This document shows, in pieces, positions 44,970 through 56,868 of a DNA stretch of 64,000 nucleotides. A model generated the notes under the pieces. It was not told where the DNA came from, made no database searches, and saw nothing but the letters and a program-made list of their open reading frames with translations. The DNA is taken from assembly GCA_036788295.1 (NCBI GenBank), contig DAIQNR010000004.1, forward strand, positions 62,001 to 126,000. The letters run 5' to 3'. Made by a program: the position numbers and the translations under genes. The first letter of the stretch is position 1. Each line of letters starts with the position of its first letter. This stretch comes from JAHQVK01 sp036788295 (GTDB lineage Bacteria; Myxococcota; Kuafuiibacteriia; Kuafuiibacteriales; Kuafuiibacteriaceae).

Positions 44970-46397
44970 ATGGGCCTCGACGTGCACCTCATCGGCATCT
45001 GCGGCACCGGGATGGGCAGCTTCGCCGGGTTGCTCGGCGCGGCAGGCCATCGGGTCCGGGGCAGCGACCAGAATGTCTATCCGCCGATGTCCAAGAAGCT
45101 CGAGGACTGGGGCGTCCCGGTGTTCGAGGGCTACCGGGCCGAGAATCTGCATCCGCCGCCGGACCTCGTCGTCGTCGGCAACGCGATCCGGCGCGACAAC
45201 CCGGAGGCGATGGCGGCCGAGCGCGCCGGACTGACCATGACCTCGTTTCCGGCGGCGCTCCGTGAGCTCTTCCTCGACGGTCGGCGCTCGCTGGTCGTGG
45301 CCGGAACCCACGGCAAGACGACGACGACGAGCTTGCTGGCCTGGATGCTGGCCCGAGCCGGGCGCGACCCGAGCTTCCTCATCGGGGGGGTCCCCGAGAA
45401 CTTCGGAGAAGGTTTTCGATGGGGAAAGGGCCCATGTTTCGTGGTGGAGGGCGACGAGTACGACACCGCGTATTTCGACAAACGCCCGAAATTCCTTCAC
45501 TACCAGCCAGAGCGGCTCGTGATCACCTCGCTCGAGTACGACCACGCCGACATCTACCCCGACGTCGAGACCATCGAGGCCCGCTTCGAGGAGCTGGTCG
45601 CGCTCGTCCCCGACCACGGCCTCGTCCTCGCGTGCGCCTCCGCGCCCCGGGCCCTGGCCCGGCGTTCGGCCTGCCGGGCTCGATTCGCCACCTACACCGC
45701 GCGCGACCGGGTCGATGCCAGCTGGCGCGCGGCCGGGGTGACGCCGGACGGAGACGGTGTTCGCTTCACCCTCGAGCACCAGGGTCGGCCGCTGGCCTCT
45801 CTGTTTCTCCCCATGTCCGGGCGACACAACGTCGAGAACGCGGTGGCCGCCTCGGCGCTCGCCCTCGAGGAGGGTCTCGACCTCGGCGAGCTCGCCGAGG
45901 CAATGGCGTCGTTTCGGGGGGTTGCGCGCCGCCAGACCGTCCGGGCGGTGGTCGGCGGAGTGCGCATCATCGACGACTTCGCCCACCACCCGAGCGCGGT
46001 GGCCGAGACCCTCGCCGGCCTTTGCGCCCGGTACCCCGAAGGCAGGCTGGTCGCCGTGTTCGAGCCGCGGACGGCGACCAGCGCCCGGAGCACGTTTCAC
46101 GACGCCTACGCTCGCGCCTTCGCCGACGCGGACCTCGCCGTCATCGCCCCCGTGGGACGGCCGGAGCTCCCGGCGAGCGAGCGGCTCGACGTCGCTCGGC
46201 TCGTCCTCGACATCGAGAAGTCAGGCACGGAAGCCGAGGCTCCGGAGAGCCTCGACCGGCTGGTCGCCCGGCTCACCGCCGCGCTGCTCCCCGGCGACAC
46301 CGTCGTGCTGATGAGCAACGGCGGCTTCGGCGGGGTGCCCAACCGCCTCGAGACCGCGCTCGCCGCCCGGTTTCAGTCCAAACCGCCGCTCCGATAG
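44970..46397 (+). CDS. mpl: UDP-N-acetylmuramate:tripeptide ligase Mpl
   Basis: 475 residues. The Mur-ligase-like enzyme that reattaches recycled L-Ala-gamma-D-Glu-meso-DAP to UDP-MurNAc in cell-wall recycling. Recognised from the start (VHLIGICGTGMGSFAGLL), the ATP loop VVAGTHGKTTTTSLLAW, EGDEYDTAYFDKRPKFLHY and LVITSLEYDHADIYPD, and the C-terminal domain (VRIIDDFAHHPSAVAETL, VFEPRTATS). The HADIYPD segment is the form typical of Mpl rather than MurC. Cytosolic. Its 3' end overlaps the convergent epimerase by 25 bp. No dap or mur neighbours. Confidence 0.95.
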   Translation: MGLDVHLIGICGTGMGSFAGLLGAAGHRVRGSDQNVYPPMSKKLEDWGVPVFEGYRAENLHPPPDLVVVGNAIRRDNPEAMAAERAGLTMTSFPAALRELFLDGRRSLVVAGTHGKTTTTSLLAWMLARAGRDPSFLIGGVPENFGEGFRWGKGPCFVVEGDEYDTAYFDKRPKFLHYQPERLVITSLEYDHADIYPDVETIEARFEELVALVPDHGLVLACASAPRALARRSACRARFATYTARDRVDASWRAAGVTPDGDGVRFTLEHQGRPLASLFLPMSGRHNVENAVAASALALEEGLDLGELAEAMASFRGVARRQTVRAVVGGVRIIDDFAHHPSAVAETLAGLCARYPEGRLVAVFEPRTATSARSTFHDAYARAFADADLAVIAPVGRPELPASERLDVARLVLDIEKSGTEAEAPESLDRLVARLTAALLPGDTVVLMSNGGFGGVPNRLETALAARFQSKPPLR

Positions 46398-47314
46398 AAC
46401 GTCACCGTTCGGGCGATCCCCTCCGCGAAGTCCACCTGGGGCTCGTACCCGAGCAGGGCCCGGGCGCGCCCGATGTCGGCCTGCGAGTGGCGGACGTCCC
46501 CGGCCCGAGGCGGCCCGTGCACCGGGGGCCGACCCCGGCCGACCGCATCCCGCACCGCCCGCGCCAGCTCCACCAGGGTGATCCGGTCGCCGCGGGCCAC
46601 GTTGATGACTGCGCCCGCCGCCTCCGGCGCCTCGCAGGCGAGCAGATTCGCCTGGACCACGTCGGCGATGAAGGTGAAATCGCGCGAAGTCGTGCCGTCG
46701 CCATGGATGGTCGGCGCCTCGTCCCGCAGGCAAGCGCCGATGAACAGCGGGATCACCGCCGCGTACGCGCTGTTCGGATCCTGCCTGGGGCCGAACACGT
46801 TGAAGTAGCGCAGCGCGACGGTCTCGAGGCCGAAGCACTCGGTGAAGACCCGGCAGTAGAGCTCGCCGGCGTACTTCTGGACCGCGTACGGGCTCTTCGG
46901 CGACGCGGGCATGGTCTCGACCTTCGGGAGCCGCTCGGTGTCGCCGTAGGCGGACGAGGACGCGGCGTACACCACCCGCCGGACGCCCGCGTCGCGGGCC
47001 GCGATCAAGAGGTTGAGCGTCCCGTCGACGTTGACGGCGTGGGTCTCGGCCGGTCGCTCGAGCGACTTCGGAACGCTCGGGAGCGCAGCTTGGTGGAGCA
47101 CGAAGTCCACGCCCGCCACCGCCCGCCGGCACGTCTCCGGGTCGGTCACCGAGCCCTCGAGCAGGTCCAGCGAGGGCAAAAAGGGGTCTAGGTTCTCACG
47201 CTTGCCCGTCGAGAGGTCGTCGAGCACGCGGACGCGATCCCCTCGGGCGAGCAGCGCCTCGACGAGGTTCGAGCCGATGAAACCGGCGCCGCCGGTGACG
47301 AGCACGCTGGGCAT
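46373..47314 (-). CDS. NAD-dependent sugar-nucleotide 4-epimerase (SDR, WbpP/GalE-like)
   Basis: 313 residues. Extended SDR epimerase with NAD-binding VLVTGGAGFIGSNLVEALL, active-site SSSAYGDTE (Ser) and SPYAVQKYAGELYC (Y-x-x-x-K), and a substrate segment LRYFNVFGPRQDPNSAYAAV. The LRYFNVFGPRQDP motif is characteristic of WbpP-type UDP-GlcNAc/UDP-glucose 4-epimerases used for surface polysaccharides. Substrate not fixed by sequence. ATG 47314; divergent from a Ser/Thr kinase with only 53 bp between. Confidence 0.93.
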   Translation of the reverse strand: MPSVLVTGGAGFIGSNLVEALLARGDRVRVLDDLSTGKRENLDPFLPSLDLLEGSVTDPETCRRAVAGVDFVLHQAALPSVPKSLERPAETHAVNVDGTLNLLIAARDAGVRRVVYAASSSAYGDTERLPKVETMPASPKSPYAVQKYAGELYCRVFTECFGLETVALRYFNVFGPRQDPNSAYAAVIPLFIGACLRDEAPTIHGDGTTSRDFTFIADVVQANLLACEAPEAAGAVINVARGDRITLVELARAVRDAVGRGRPPVHGPPRAGDVRHSQADIGRARALLGYEPQVDFAEGIARTVTFYRSGGLD

Positions 47315-47367
47315 GGGCGGACCATGCCCGAACTGCCGCCGGACGGCACCCGGTTCACCTGCCGCCG

Positions 47368-49005
47368 GTGGTTGTGTATGAGCCCGGGGTGACCGACGGG
47401 TTCGTCGAGCACGTCGGTCGGTTCCGGGTGGTCGGGTGCATCGCCCGGGGCGGCATGGCGGAGATCTTCCTCGCGCGGCCCGACGACCCGGAGTCCACCG
47501 ACGCCGGCGCGGAGGTCGCGCTCAAGCGGCTCTTGCCCGGGCTCGCCCACGACCGCGGGTTCCTCGAGATGTTCCGGGACGAGGCCCACCTCGCCTCGCA
47601 GCTCGACCACCCGAACATCGTCCGCATCCTCGAGGTGGGAGAGGACCCAAACGGGCCCCACATCGCGATGGAGCTCCTGCGGGGGGTGAACCTGCGGGAC
47701 TTGTTGTCGCGCCTGCAGACCCTCCGCCAATCGATGCCGCTTCCGCTCGGGATCGCGATCTGCGTTCAGGCCCTGTCCGCGCTCGGGCACGCCCACCGGT
47801 TCGCCGACGGGCAGGGTCGACCGCTGCGGCTCGTGCATCGGGACGTGTCCCCGCAAAACGTGATCCTCACCTACGACGGCGCGGTGAAGCTCGTGGACTT
47901 CGGGGTCGCGAAGGCGGAGGGGCGGCTCCACCAGACGCGGGCCGGGCTCATCAAGGGAAAGTTCGCGTACATGTCCCCCGAGCAGGTGGACGCCGGGGAG
48001 CTCGACGGGCGCTCCGACCTGTTCGCGCTCGCCGAGGTGTTCTTCGAGCTGCTGCTCCGCCGACACCCTTTCTACGCCGCGTCCGACATGGACGTGCTGC
48101 GCAAGGTGCTCGACGAACCGGCGCCGGACGCGAGGGTCCTCGATCCGAGTTTCCCGGACGTCCCGGCCGAGGTCCTGCATCGGGCCCTCGAGAAGCGGCC
48201 CGAGGATCGCTTCCCCGACGCGGAGTCGATGCGGGCCCCGCTCGACGCCTGGCTCAGAGAGGTCGGGCAGCGGCCCACCTCCCGCGACCTCGCCCGCTTC
48301 GTCCGAAGCCTGTTCGGGGACCGACTCCGAGAGGAGGAGCGGGCTCGGCGAGCCGGGGACGACCGCGCCCTGGTCGAGGCGCTCCGGGTCGGGCGCGCGT
48401 CGGTGGTGGGCATGGTCACCCAAATGGGAGCTCCGGTCGTGCCCACGGCGCTCGACGGCTCGGAGGATGTGCCCACCGTCATCGCCGGGGGCAGGCCACC
48501 CCGACCCAGACCGCACTCGGTGACGGTCCGCCCCGCGTCGCCCGGTCGGCGCGGACCACGGATCGTACCTGCGGAGCGAGCCGACGCAGCCGATCCGGCC
48601 GAGGCGCCGGCTCCCCCCGAGCCGCTCGAGGTGGCGCCGCTCGAACCCACTTCCCGGAGGCCCAGGCCGTTTTCGGCGCCCCGACGGTTCGACCTCGCCG
48701 TGTTCGCGCTCGGGTTGCTCGCCCTGCTCGCGTCGATCCGCTTCGCGCTCGCCCCCCCACGGGGTACCGCCGACATCGACGTCCACAGCGAGCCGCCCGG
48801 CGCCGAGGTGTGGGTGAACCGGCAGCGTTCCGGCCTGACCAGCCCAGCCCGGCTGCGCATCCCCACCGGCGAGCCGGTCGATGTCGAGCTGCGGCACCCG
48901 GGCTTTCGCACCTGCACGAAGCGGGTGCTGCTCGGCAGCGACGTGCCCGCGGACATCCGCTGCCGGCTCGAGCCGCTCCCGCACCCCGCGCCTCGCTTTC
49001 CTTGA
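47368..49005 (+). CDS. Hanks-type Ser/Thr kinase with membrane helix and PEGA domain
   Basis: 545 residues from GTG 47368 (GTG 47374 alternative). Kinase about 16-290: IARGGMAEIFLA, VALKRLLPG, LVHRDVSPQNVIL, VDFGVAKAE, YMSPEQ, LFALAEVFFE. A long Pro/Arg linker, one membrane helix (FDLAVFALGLLALLASIRFAL, here about 446-464), then one PEGA domain (DIDVHSEPPGAEVWVNRQRS to VELRHPGFRTC). The stop codon lies inside the -35 of the rpsU promoter. Confidence 0.93.
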   Translation: MVVYEPGVTDGFVEHVGRFRVVGCIARGGMAEIFLARPDDPESTDAGAEVALKRLLPGLAHDRGFLEMFRDEAHLASQLDHPNIVRILEVGEDPNGPHIAMELLRGVNLRDLLSRLQTLRQSMPLPLGIAICVQALSALGHAHRFADGQGRPLRLVHRDVSPQNVILTYDGAVKLVDFGVAKAEGRLHQTRAGLIKGKFAYMSPEQVDAGELDGRSDLFALAEVFFELLLRRHPFYAASDMDVLRKVLDEPAPDARVLDPSFPDVPAEVLHRALEKRPEDRFPDAESMRAPLDAWLREVGQRPTSRDLARFVRSLFGDRLREEERARRAGDDRALVEALRVGRASVVGMVTQMGAPVVPTALDGSEDVPTVIAGGRPPRPRPHSVTVRPASPGRRGPRIVPAERADAADPAEAPAPPEPLEVAPLEPTSRRPRPFSAPRRFDLAVFALGLLALLASIRFALAPPRGTADIDVHSEPPGAEVWVNRQRSGLTSPARLRIPTGEPVDVELRHPGFRTCTKRVLLGSDVPADIRCRLEPLPHPAPRFP

Positions 49006-49029
49006 CAGGCGCGCGCCGGTCCCCATTAT
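49002..49029 (+). promoter_or_regulatory. Sigma-70 promoter of the rpsU-dnaG-rpoD operon
   Basis: Perfect TTGACA at 49002-49007, 16-nt spacer, CATTAT (4/6) at 49024-49029. The -35 contains the stop codon of the upstream kinase. Predicted leader about 45-50 nt to rpsU, with a strong GAGGAGGTGA ribosome-binding site. The best promoter seen in the window. Confidence 0.65.
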
Positions 49030-49084
49030 TCCGCCTTCCGCGACACCGCGGAGGCAACCGGCCGACCGAGGAGGTGACACATCC

Positions 49085-49285
49085 ATGCCCGGCATTCGAG
49101 TCAAGGACGGCGAGTCGTTCGACCGCGCCCTCCGGCGTTTCAAGAAGCAGTGCGAGCGGGCGGGGATCCTCGGGGAAATCCGCAAGCGCGAATACTATGA
49201 GAAGCCGTCGGTCCGCCGAAAGAAGAAGGCGGCCGCGGCGCGAAAGCGCCTCATCAAGAAGCAGCGCAAAGAAGGCACCGGCTGA
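49085..49285 (+). CDS. rpsU: 30S ribosomal protein S21
   Basis: 66 residues, very basic. S21 signature: PGIRVKDGESFDRALRRFKK, CERAGILGEIRKREYYEKPS, VRRKKKAAAARKRL. ATG 49085 has a near-perfect Shine-Dalgarno (AGGAGGTGA). First gene of the macromolecular-synthesis operon with dnaG and rpoD, the order known from many bacteria. Confidence 0.97.
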   Translation: MPGIRVKDGESFDRALRRFKKQCERAGILGEIRKREYYEKPSVRRKKKAAAARKRLIKKQRKEGTG

Positions 49286-49291
49286 CCCTAT

Positions 49292-49323
49292 CTCTGGGGC
49301 TCTCCGAACGGGGAGCTCCAGAG
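49292..49323 (+). terminator. rpsU-dnaG intercistronic hairpin (candidate attenuator)
   Basis: Stem of 14 bp with two G-U pairs: CTCTGGGGCTCTCC (49292-49305), loop GAAC, GGGGAGCTCCAGAG (49310-49323). No T-run follows. It lies between the rpsU stop and the dnaG start, the same place as the partial terminator of the E. coli operon, so it may reduce dnaG-rpoD read-through. Function inferred. Confidence 0.6.
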
Positions 49324-49345
49324 GTCCAAACGGAGCACCTCGTCC

Positions 49346-51133
49346 TTGGCAACTTTTGCACCGGAGCTGATCGCCGAGGTCCGCGACCGCATCCGGCTCG
49401 AGGATTGGGTGGGACGCAGCGTCGCGCTGGCAAAAAAAGGCCGCCGCTGGGTAGGTTTGTGCCCGTTTCACTCGGAAAAGACCCCTTCGTTCGGAGTGAG
49501 CGCCGAGCGTCAGCTGTTTCATTGCTTCGGCTGCGGAGCCGGAGGCGACCTGTTCGAATTCACGATGCGACTCGAGGGCCTCGACTTCCCGGCAGCGGTG
49601 CGGCTCTTGGCCGGCGCGGCCGGTGTCGAGCTGCCCGAAACCCAGTCCGACCCATCGGCCAAGACGAGAGCCGAGCGGACCTCGCTGCTGTACGAGGTCA
49701 ACGAGCGAGCGCAGGCCGCGTTTCGGGAGGCGCTGCTGCGCGATCGCGACGCCTTGGCCTACGTCGAGGAGGAGCGCGGGCTCGACCGGCAGACCCTCGA
49801 GCGCTTCGAGGTCGGCTACGCCCCAGCGAACTGGACCTTTCTGTGCAGCGCCCTCGCCCGGGCGAAGCTCCCTGCCGAGGCAGCGGTCGAGCTCGGCCTG
49901 CTCGGCCGCCGCTCCCGCGACGGCCAACCCTACGACCGGCTCCGCGGCCGCATCGTGTTCCCGATCCGGGTCCCCGGGGGGAGGATCGCAGGATTCGGCG
50001 CCCGACGCGCCGACTGGGTCGATCCCGATGGCCCGAAGTACCTGAACTCGCCGGAGAGCGCGATCTACGACAAATCCGCGGTGCTCTACGGGCTCCCCTT
50101 GGCCCGAGACGAGATCCGGCGGCGCCGTCAGGCTCTGCTCGTGGAAGGCTACGTAGACGTGCTGCGGGTGGCGCAAGCCGGCTTTCCGCACGTCGTCGCC
50201 GGCTGCGGCACCGCGCTGACCGACGCCCACGCCCGTGCCTTGGCCCGGCTCGCCCCCGAGGTGATCACCCTCTACGATGGGGACGCGGCCGGCCGAAAAG
50301 CGACCGAGCGCGCGGCGACCCTGCTGCTCGCTGCCGGCGCGGAAGTGCGGGTCGTGCCGATGCCGGAGGGGCTCGACCCGGACCAGCTCATCGCCGCGGA
50401 GGGCCCAGCCGGGCTCGCCGCGCGCATCGAGGCCGCGCCTTCGGCCGTGGATCACGCGATCGGGGTGGCCCGGCGCGCAGCGCACGGGGCCGGTGTCGCC
50501 GGGGTCACGAAGGCGGTGGAGGCGGTGAAGCCGCTCCTGATGGCGATCGCCGACCCGCTGGTTCGGGACGTCGCCATCGACGCGTGCGCCCGGGCGCTCG
50601 GGCTGGGGAAACCGACCCTCACCCGGCACCTCTCGGGGCGGGTCCCGAAATCGCGTGATCTGTCACACTCTGCCCCTGCCGAGACACCCCTTCGGGAGCC
50701 GCCGCTCCACGTCGTGGAGGTGCAGCTACTGAAGATGGTGATCGAAGAGCCGATGCGCGTGGTGCCGGTGCTGGAATCTCGCGGAGCGCTCGAAGCGTTC
50801 TCGACCGAGCGGGCGCGGTTGCTCGTGCGCGCCGCCAGGGAGGCGAGCCGCGCCGAACGAACCCTGGACGGACCCGAGGCGCTCGAAGTGCTGCAAGGAG
50901 AGGGTCCGGCGGAGACGACGGCGCTGACCCAGCTCAGGCGCGCGCTCCTTGCAGAGGAGCCGGAGTCTCACCCGGTCGAAGACCTGGTGGAACGCTTGCT
51001 CGACCTCGACCGCAGGCGGCGAACGAGGGAGCTCACCGAACGGCTCGATCGGTGCGCAGACCCCGAAGAGCAAACCCGGATCCTCGAGGCGATCCGGCTG
51101 GTGCAAGCGGGCCCCCGCTCGGCGGGGCCCTGA
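49346..51133 (+). CDS. dnaG: DNA primase
   Basis: 595 residues. Makes RNA primers for replication. N-terminal zinc-binding domain (CPFHSEKTPSFGVSAERQLF, then HCFGCGAGGD), RNA-polymerase domain (YDRLRGRIVFPIRVPGGRI, KYLNSPESAIYDKSAVLYGL), Toprim motifs LLVEGYVDVLRV and TLYDGDAAGRKA, and a C-terminal helical domain of about 150 residues for helicase contact. It starts at TTG 49346 without a good Shine-Dalgarno, a weak start fitting low primase levels. Followed 14 bp later by rpoD. Confidence 0.96.
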   Translation: MATFAPELIAEVRDRIRLEDWVGRSVALAKKGRRWVGLCPFHSEKTPSFGVSAERQLFHCFGCGAGGDLFEFTMRLEGLDFPAAVRLLAGAAGVELPETQSDPSAKTRAERTSLLYEVNERAQAAFREALLRDRDALAYVEEERGLDRQTLERFEVGYAPANWTFLCSALARAKLPAEAAVELGLLGRRSRDGQPYDRLRGRIVFPIRVPGGRIAGFGARRADWVDPDGPKYLNSPESAIYDKSAVLYGLPLARDEIRRRRQALLVEGYVDVLRVAQAGFPHVVAGCGTALTDAHARALARLAPEVITLYDGDAAGRKATERAATLLLAAGAEVRVVPMPEGLDPDQLIAAEGPAGLAARIEAAPSAVDHAIGVARRAAHGAGVAGVTKAVEAVKPLLMAIADPLVRDVAIDACARALGLGKPTLTRHLSGRVPKSRDLSHSAPAETPLREPPLHVVEVQLLKMVIEEPMRVVPVLESRGALEAFSTERARLLVRAAREASRAERTLDGPEALEVLQGEGPAETTALTQLRRALLAEEPESHPVEDLVERLLDLDRRRRTRELTERLDRCADPEEQTRILEAIRLVQAGPRSAGP

Positions 51134-51147
51134 GGATGGAAGAATCG

Positions 51148-54311
<3,164 letters not shown>

Positions 54312-54318
54312 TCGCAAA

Positions 54319-54352
54319 AAGACCGAGCCTGGTCATCTCCGGGCTCGGTCTT
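54319..54352. terminator. Bidirectional terminator after rpoD and the glycosyltransferase
   Basis: 11-bp perfect stem: AAGACCGAGCC (54319-54329), 12-nt loop, GGCTCGGTCTT (54342-54352). Read leftward it is followed by a T-run (TTTTT from the AAAAA at 54316-54320), so it is a canonical intrinsic terminator for the glycosyltransferase. Read rightward it follows the rpoD stop by 7 bp with a short T-poor tail. Confidence 0.8.
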
Positions 54353-54371
54353 CTGCCCACGAGGCGCTCGC

Positions 54372-55301
54372 TCACCGCCGCCGGCGCCAAAATGCGTAGG
54401 GTCCCTCCTCTACGATCTGTCGAATCCGGCGGCGCCGGGCCGAGAAGGGCAACAGCGCCTCCAAGGTTCGCCGGTCGAGCTCGGCGTCCCTCACCCACCA
54501 CCGAGGATGCTCGATCGGGTCCGCGAGCCGGCCCACGGGCAAGCCCATCAAGGATGCGTAGGCGGTCCCGGGGCGGGTGTGGGTCGCGTCCGCTCCTCCG
54601 CCGACGTTCTCCACCAGGTTCTCCTTGGGGACGACCGCCCACCTCCCGTGGGCCCAATGGGTGAGCTGCCAGCGAATCCACCACGACTCGATCCGGTCGG
54701 CGTGGTCGAACAAGGTCGCCCACTGCCTCGCCGCCACCGGTCCAACCTGGGCCTCGAGCCAACCGGAGCGCCGCAGCTCCGGCCACGAGGCGAGGTCCCG
54801 GTCGTAGTCCCGCCACGCCCGGCGCCACGTGCCCCATCCCCAGGGCAGCCCCACCGCGGAGAAGTGGTAGTCGCCCCCAACCTGTGGGCCGCCGCCAACG
54901 CGCGCGGCCGCGGTGCTCCCGGCCACGGCCCCGACCCGGTGGTCGTCCTCGAATCGGTGGAGCATGGCGTCGGCGAACCGAAAGAAGTCGGGCCCAGGCC
55001 AGCAGTCGTCTTCGAGCACGATGGCGGACGCCTCGTGTACGAAGACCCAATCGATCGCCGATTCCACCCGGCGCCTCAGCCCTAGGTTCTTCGGCGCGAG
55101 GTCGAGGCGCACGTCCATCGGGGCGGACTGGACGATCGCGCGCACCTCCGCGCACGCGGCCACGTCGGCCTCCACCCCTGGCCGCGGGCCATCGGCGGCG
55201 ACGTAGACCGGGCGCGGGCCGGCTGCGAGCACCCTCTCGACCAGCCCCCGGGTGGCCGCCGGGCGGTTGAAGACGAGGAGGAGGAGGGCCGGTTGATCCA
55301 T
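54372..55301 (-). CDS. Glycosyltransferase, GT-A fold
   Basis: 309 residues from ATG 55301; the frame is open to 55556, but the extra segment has no fold. N-terminal nucleotide-sugar fold (ALLLLVFNRPAATRGLVERV, VYVAADGPRPG), acidic metal motif SAIVLEDDCWPGPDFFRF, and the typical GLPWGWGTWRRAWRDYD acceptor-side motif. Family members of this type transfer sugars to surface polysaccharide or protein. Donor and acceptor unknown. Ends just before a strong terminator. Confidence 0.88.
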   Translation of the reverse strand: MDQPALLLLVFNRPAATRGLVERVLAAGPRPVYVAADGPRPGVEADVAACAEVRAIVQSAPMDVRLDLAPKNLGLRRRVESAIDWVFVHEASAIVLEDDCWPGPDFFRFADAMLHRFEDDHRVGAVAGSTAAARVGGGPQVGGDYHFSAVGLPWGWGTWRRAWRDYDRDLASWPELRRSGWLEAQVGPVAARQWATLFDHADRIESWWIRWQLTHWAHGRWAVVPKENLVENVGGGADATHTRPGTAYASLMGLPVGRLADPIEHPRWWVRDAELDRRTLEALLPFSARRRRIRQIVEEGPYAFWRRRR

Positions 55302-55623
55302 TGGGTCGAAAGCCTGCCACGAAGCGGAGCCGAAGCGGCACCCGGGCGTCGGTGCCCTAGAGCACCGATCGGGCTCTACCAACGCCCCAGGCTCGTTTCC
55401 TGCGTCCCTGGCCGCCCGGTCGCCTGCGGCGACCCTCGAGGGGCGGCTCCGTCGGTTACGGGGAGTAGCCTCGGTCCGCCGCCGGACGGCCAAGAACGCA
55501 GGATCCTTCGCCTGGAGGCGCCGTTCCAACCCGTTCGGTGCTCTGGCGACGGACAACCATGTCCGAGCCGGTGCCGAAAAACATCGGTGCTCTCATTGGC
55601 ACAATCTACGCAGCACCCATCCC
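55302..55623. other. Divergent intergenic region (322 bp)
   Basis: Between the glycosyltransferase and the VWA lipoprotein start. Overlapping frames on both strands are Arg/Pro-rich shadow-type sequence without a ribosome-binding site or recognised motif. A sigma-54-like element lies at its right end (next entry). Confidence 0.45.
55596..55612 (+). promoter_or_regulatory. Possible sigma-54 promoter
   Basis: TTGGCACAATCTACGCA fits the -24/-12 pattern: GG and GC exactly 10 bp apart, perfect TTGGCAC -24 box, weaker -12 (ACGC instead of TTGC). The predicted start is about 1 base before the ATG at 55624, so the mRNA would be leaderless; no Shine-Dalgarno precedes that ATG. By eye only. Confidence 0.28.
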
Positions 55624-56799
55624 ATGCGATTGGCATGGCTTCTACCCCTGTTCATCCTCGGCTCCGGGTGCGGGCTCGTGGCCGACTCGGCGAGCGGCCG
55701 GGCCCCGACGAACCAGAGCGGGGACGGCCCGGCGGCGGGGACGATGACCGCCGGGGACTGGGACGATGGGCAGAACTTCGACGCCTTTGTCGAGCTCTTC
55801 GCCGAAGCCGCCGCGGCTTCTCCCGAACTCGACTCGTTCGACGCCGAGTCCCGGGTGCTGCTCGAGGTCCAGGATGAGTCGGGCGCCCCGGTGCCGGCGG
55901 CCCGGGTCCGGGTGAACGGCGGCCCCGAGCGAATCACGGGCTCAGACGGACGGCTCGCCCTGTTCCCATCGGCCGACGGGATCAAAGCGGGCGTGCCGGT
56001 CGAGGTGCGGTCCGGCTCGGCGATGGTGACCGTTCAGGCGGAGACGCCCACCCTGTCGGTGACCCTGCCTGGGGCCGAGACCGCGCGGCCGACCGCCATC
56101 GATCTCGCGCTCGTGCTCGACGTGACCGGGAGCATGGGCGACGAGCTCGAGTACCTGGTGGCAGAGATCGAGGGGATCGTCCGGTCGGTCTCGGTGCAGG
56201 ACCTCCGCCTCGCCCTCGTGGTGTTCCGGGACGAGGGCGACGACTTCGTCGTGCAAAGCCACGGTTTTTCGGACCTCGCCCGGTTCTCCTCGGCGCTCGC
56301 TCGGTACTCCGCGTCCGGCGGAGGCGACTACCCAGAGGCGAGCCACGCCGGGCTCGAGGCCGCACTCCAGCTCGGGTGGCGAACGGGGCCCGAAGTCACC
56401 CGCGTTTTGTTCCTCATCGGCGACGCGCCCCCCCACCGGAAGCACTTGGGCGCGTTTCTTCGGAGCGGATTGGGCCTCCGGTCGGCCGGCGTCCGGGTGT
56501 TTCCAGTGGCCGCCAGCGGCGTGGATGCGCTCGCCGAGCTGGCCAAACGCGTGCTCGCCCTCACCACCGCAGCCCGCTACATCTTCCTGACCGACGACTC
56601 TGGCATCGGCAACCCACACGCCGAGCCGAGCATCCCCTGCTACCGGGTTCAGCGGCTGGCCGACCTCATGGCCCGGGCCATCCGGTCGCAGGTCGAAGGG
56701 CGGTGGATGACGCCCGACCCGGCGGACGTCCTGCGGGTGGAGGGCCCCGTCGAGGGGGAGGGGTGCGTCACCGAAGACGGACGGACCTGGCGTCTTTGA
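55624..56799 (+). CDS. VWA-domain lipoprotein
   Basis: 391 residues. Signal RLAWLLPLFILGSGCG with a G-S-G-C lipobox. A short beta domain (about 75-150; LLEVQDESGAPVPAARVRVN) precedes a von Willebrand factor A domain (about 158-330) with the MIDAS motif IDLALVLDVTGSMGDELEYL (D-x-T-x-S), LALVVFRDEGDDF and LFLIGDAPPHRKH. VWA domains bind proteins through a metal. No enzyme motif, so a surface binding or stress-response lipoprotein is likely. Confidence 0.9.
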   Translation: MRLAWLLPLFILGSGCGLVADSASGRAPTNQSGDGPAAGTMTAGDWDDGQNFDAFVELFAEAAAASPELDSFDAESRVLLEVQDESGAPVPAARVRVNGGPERITGSDGRLALFPSADGIKAGVPVEVRSGSAMVTVQAETPTLSVTLPGAETARPTAIDLALVLDVTGSMGDELEYLVAEIEGIVRSVSVQDLRLALVVFRDEGDDFVVQSHGFSDLARFSSALARYSASGGGDYPEASHAGLEAALQLGWRTGPEVTRVLFLIGDAPPHRKHLGAFLRSGLGLRSAGVRVFPVAASGVDALAELAKRVLALTTAARYIFLTDDSGIGNPHAEPSIPCYRVQRLADLMARAIRSQVEGRWMTPDPADVLRVEGPVEGEGCVTEDGRTWRL

Positions 56800-56868
56800 T
56801 CCGATGGTCCCAAGGTTTGTGTACGCGCGAAGACCATCCTTCGCGGCGCGACGAAGCGGCGGTGGATC

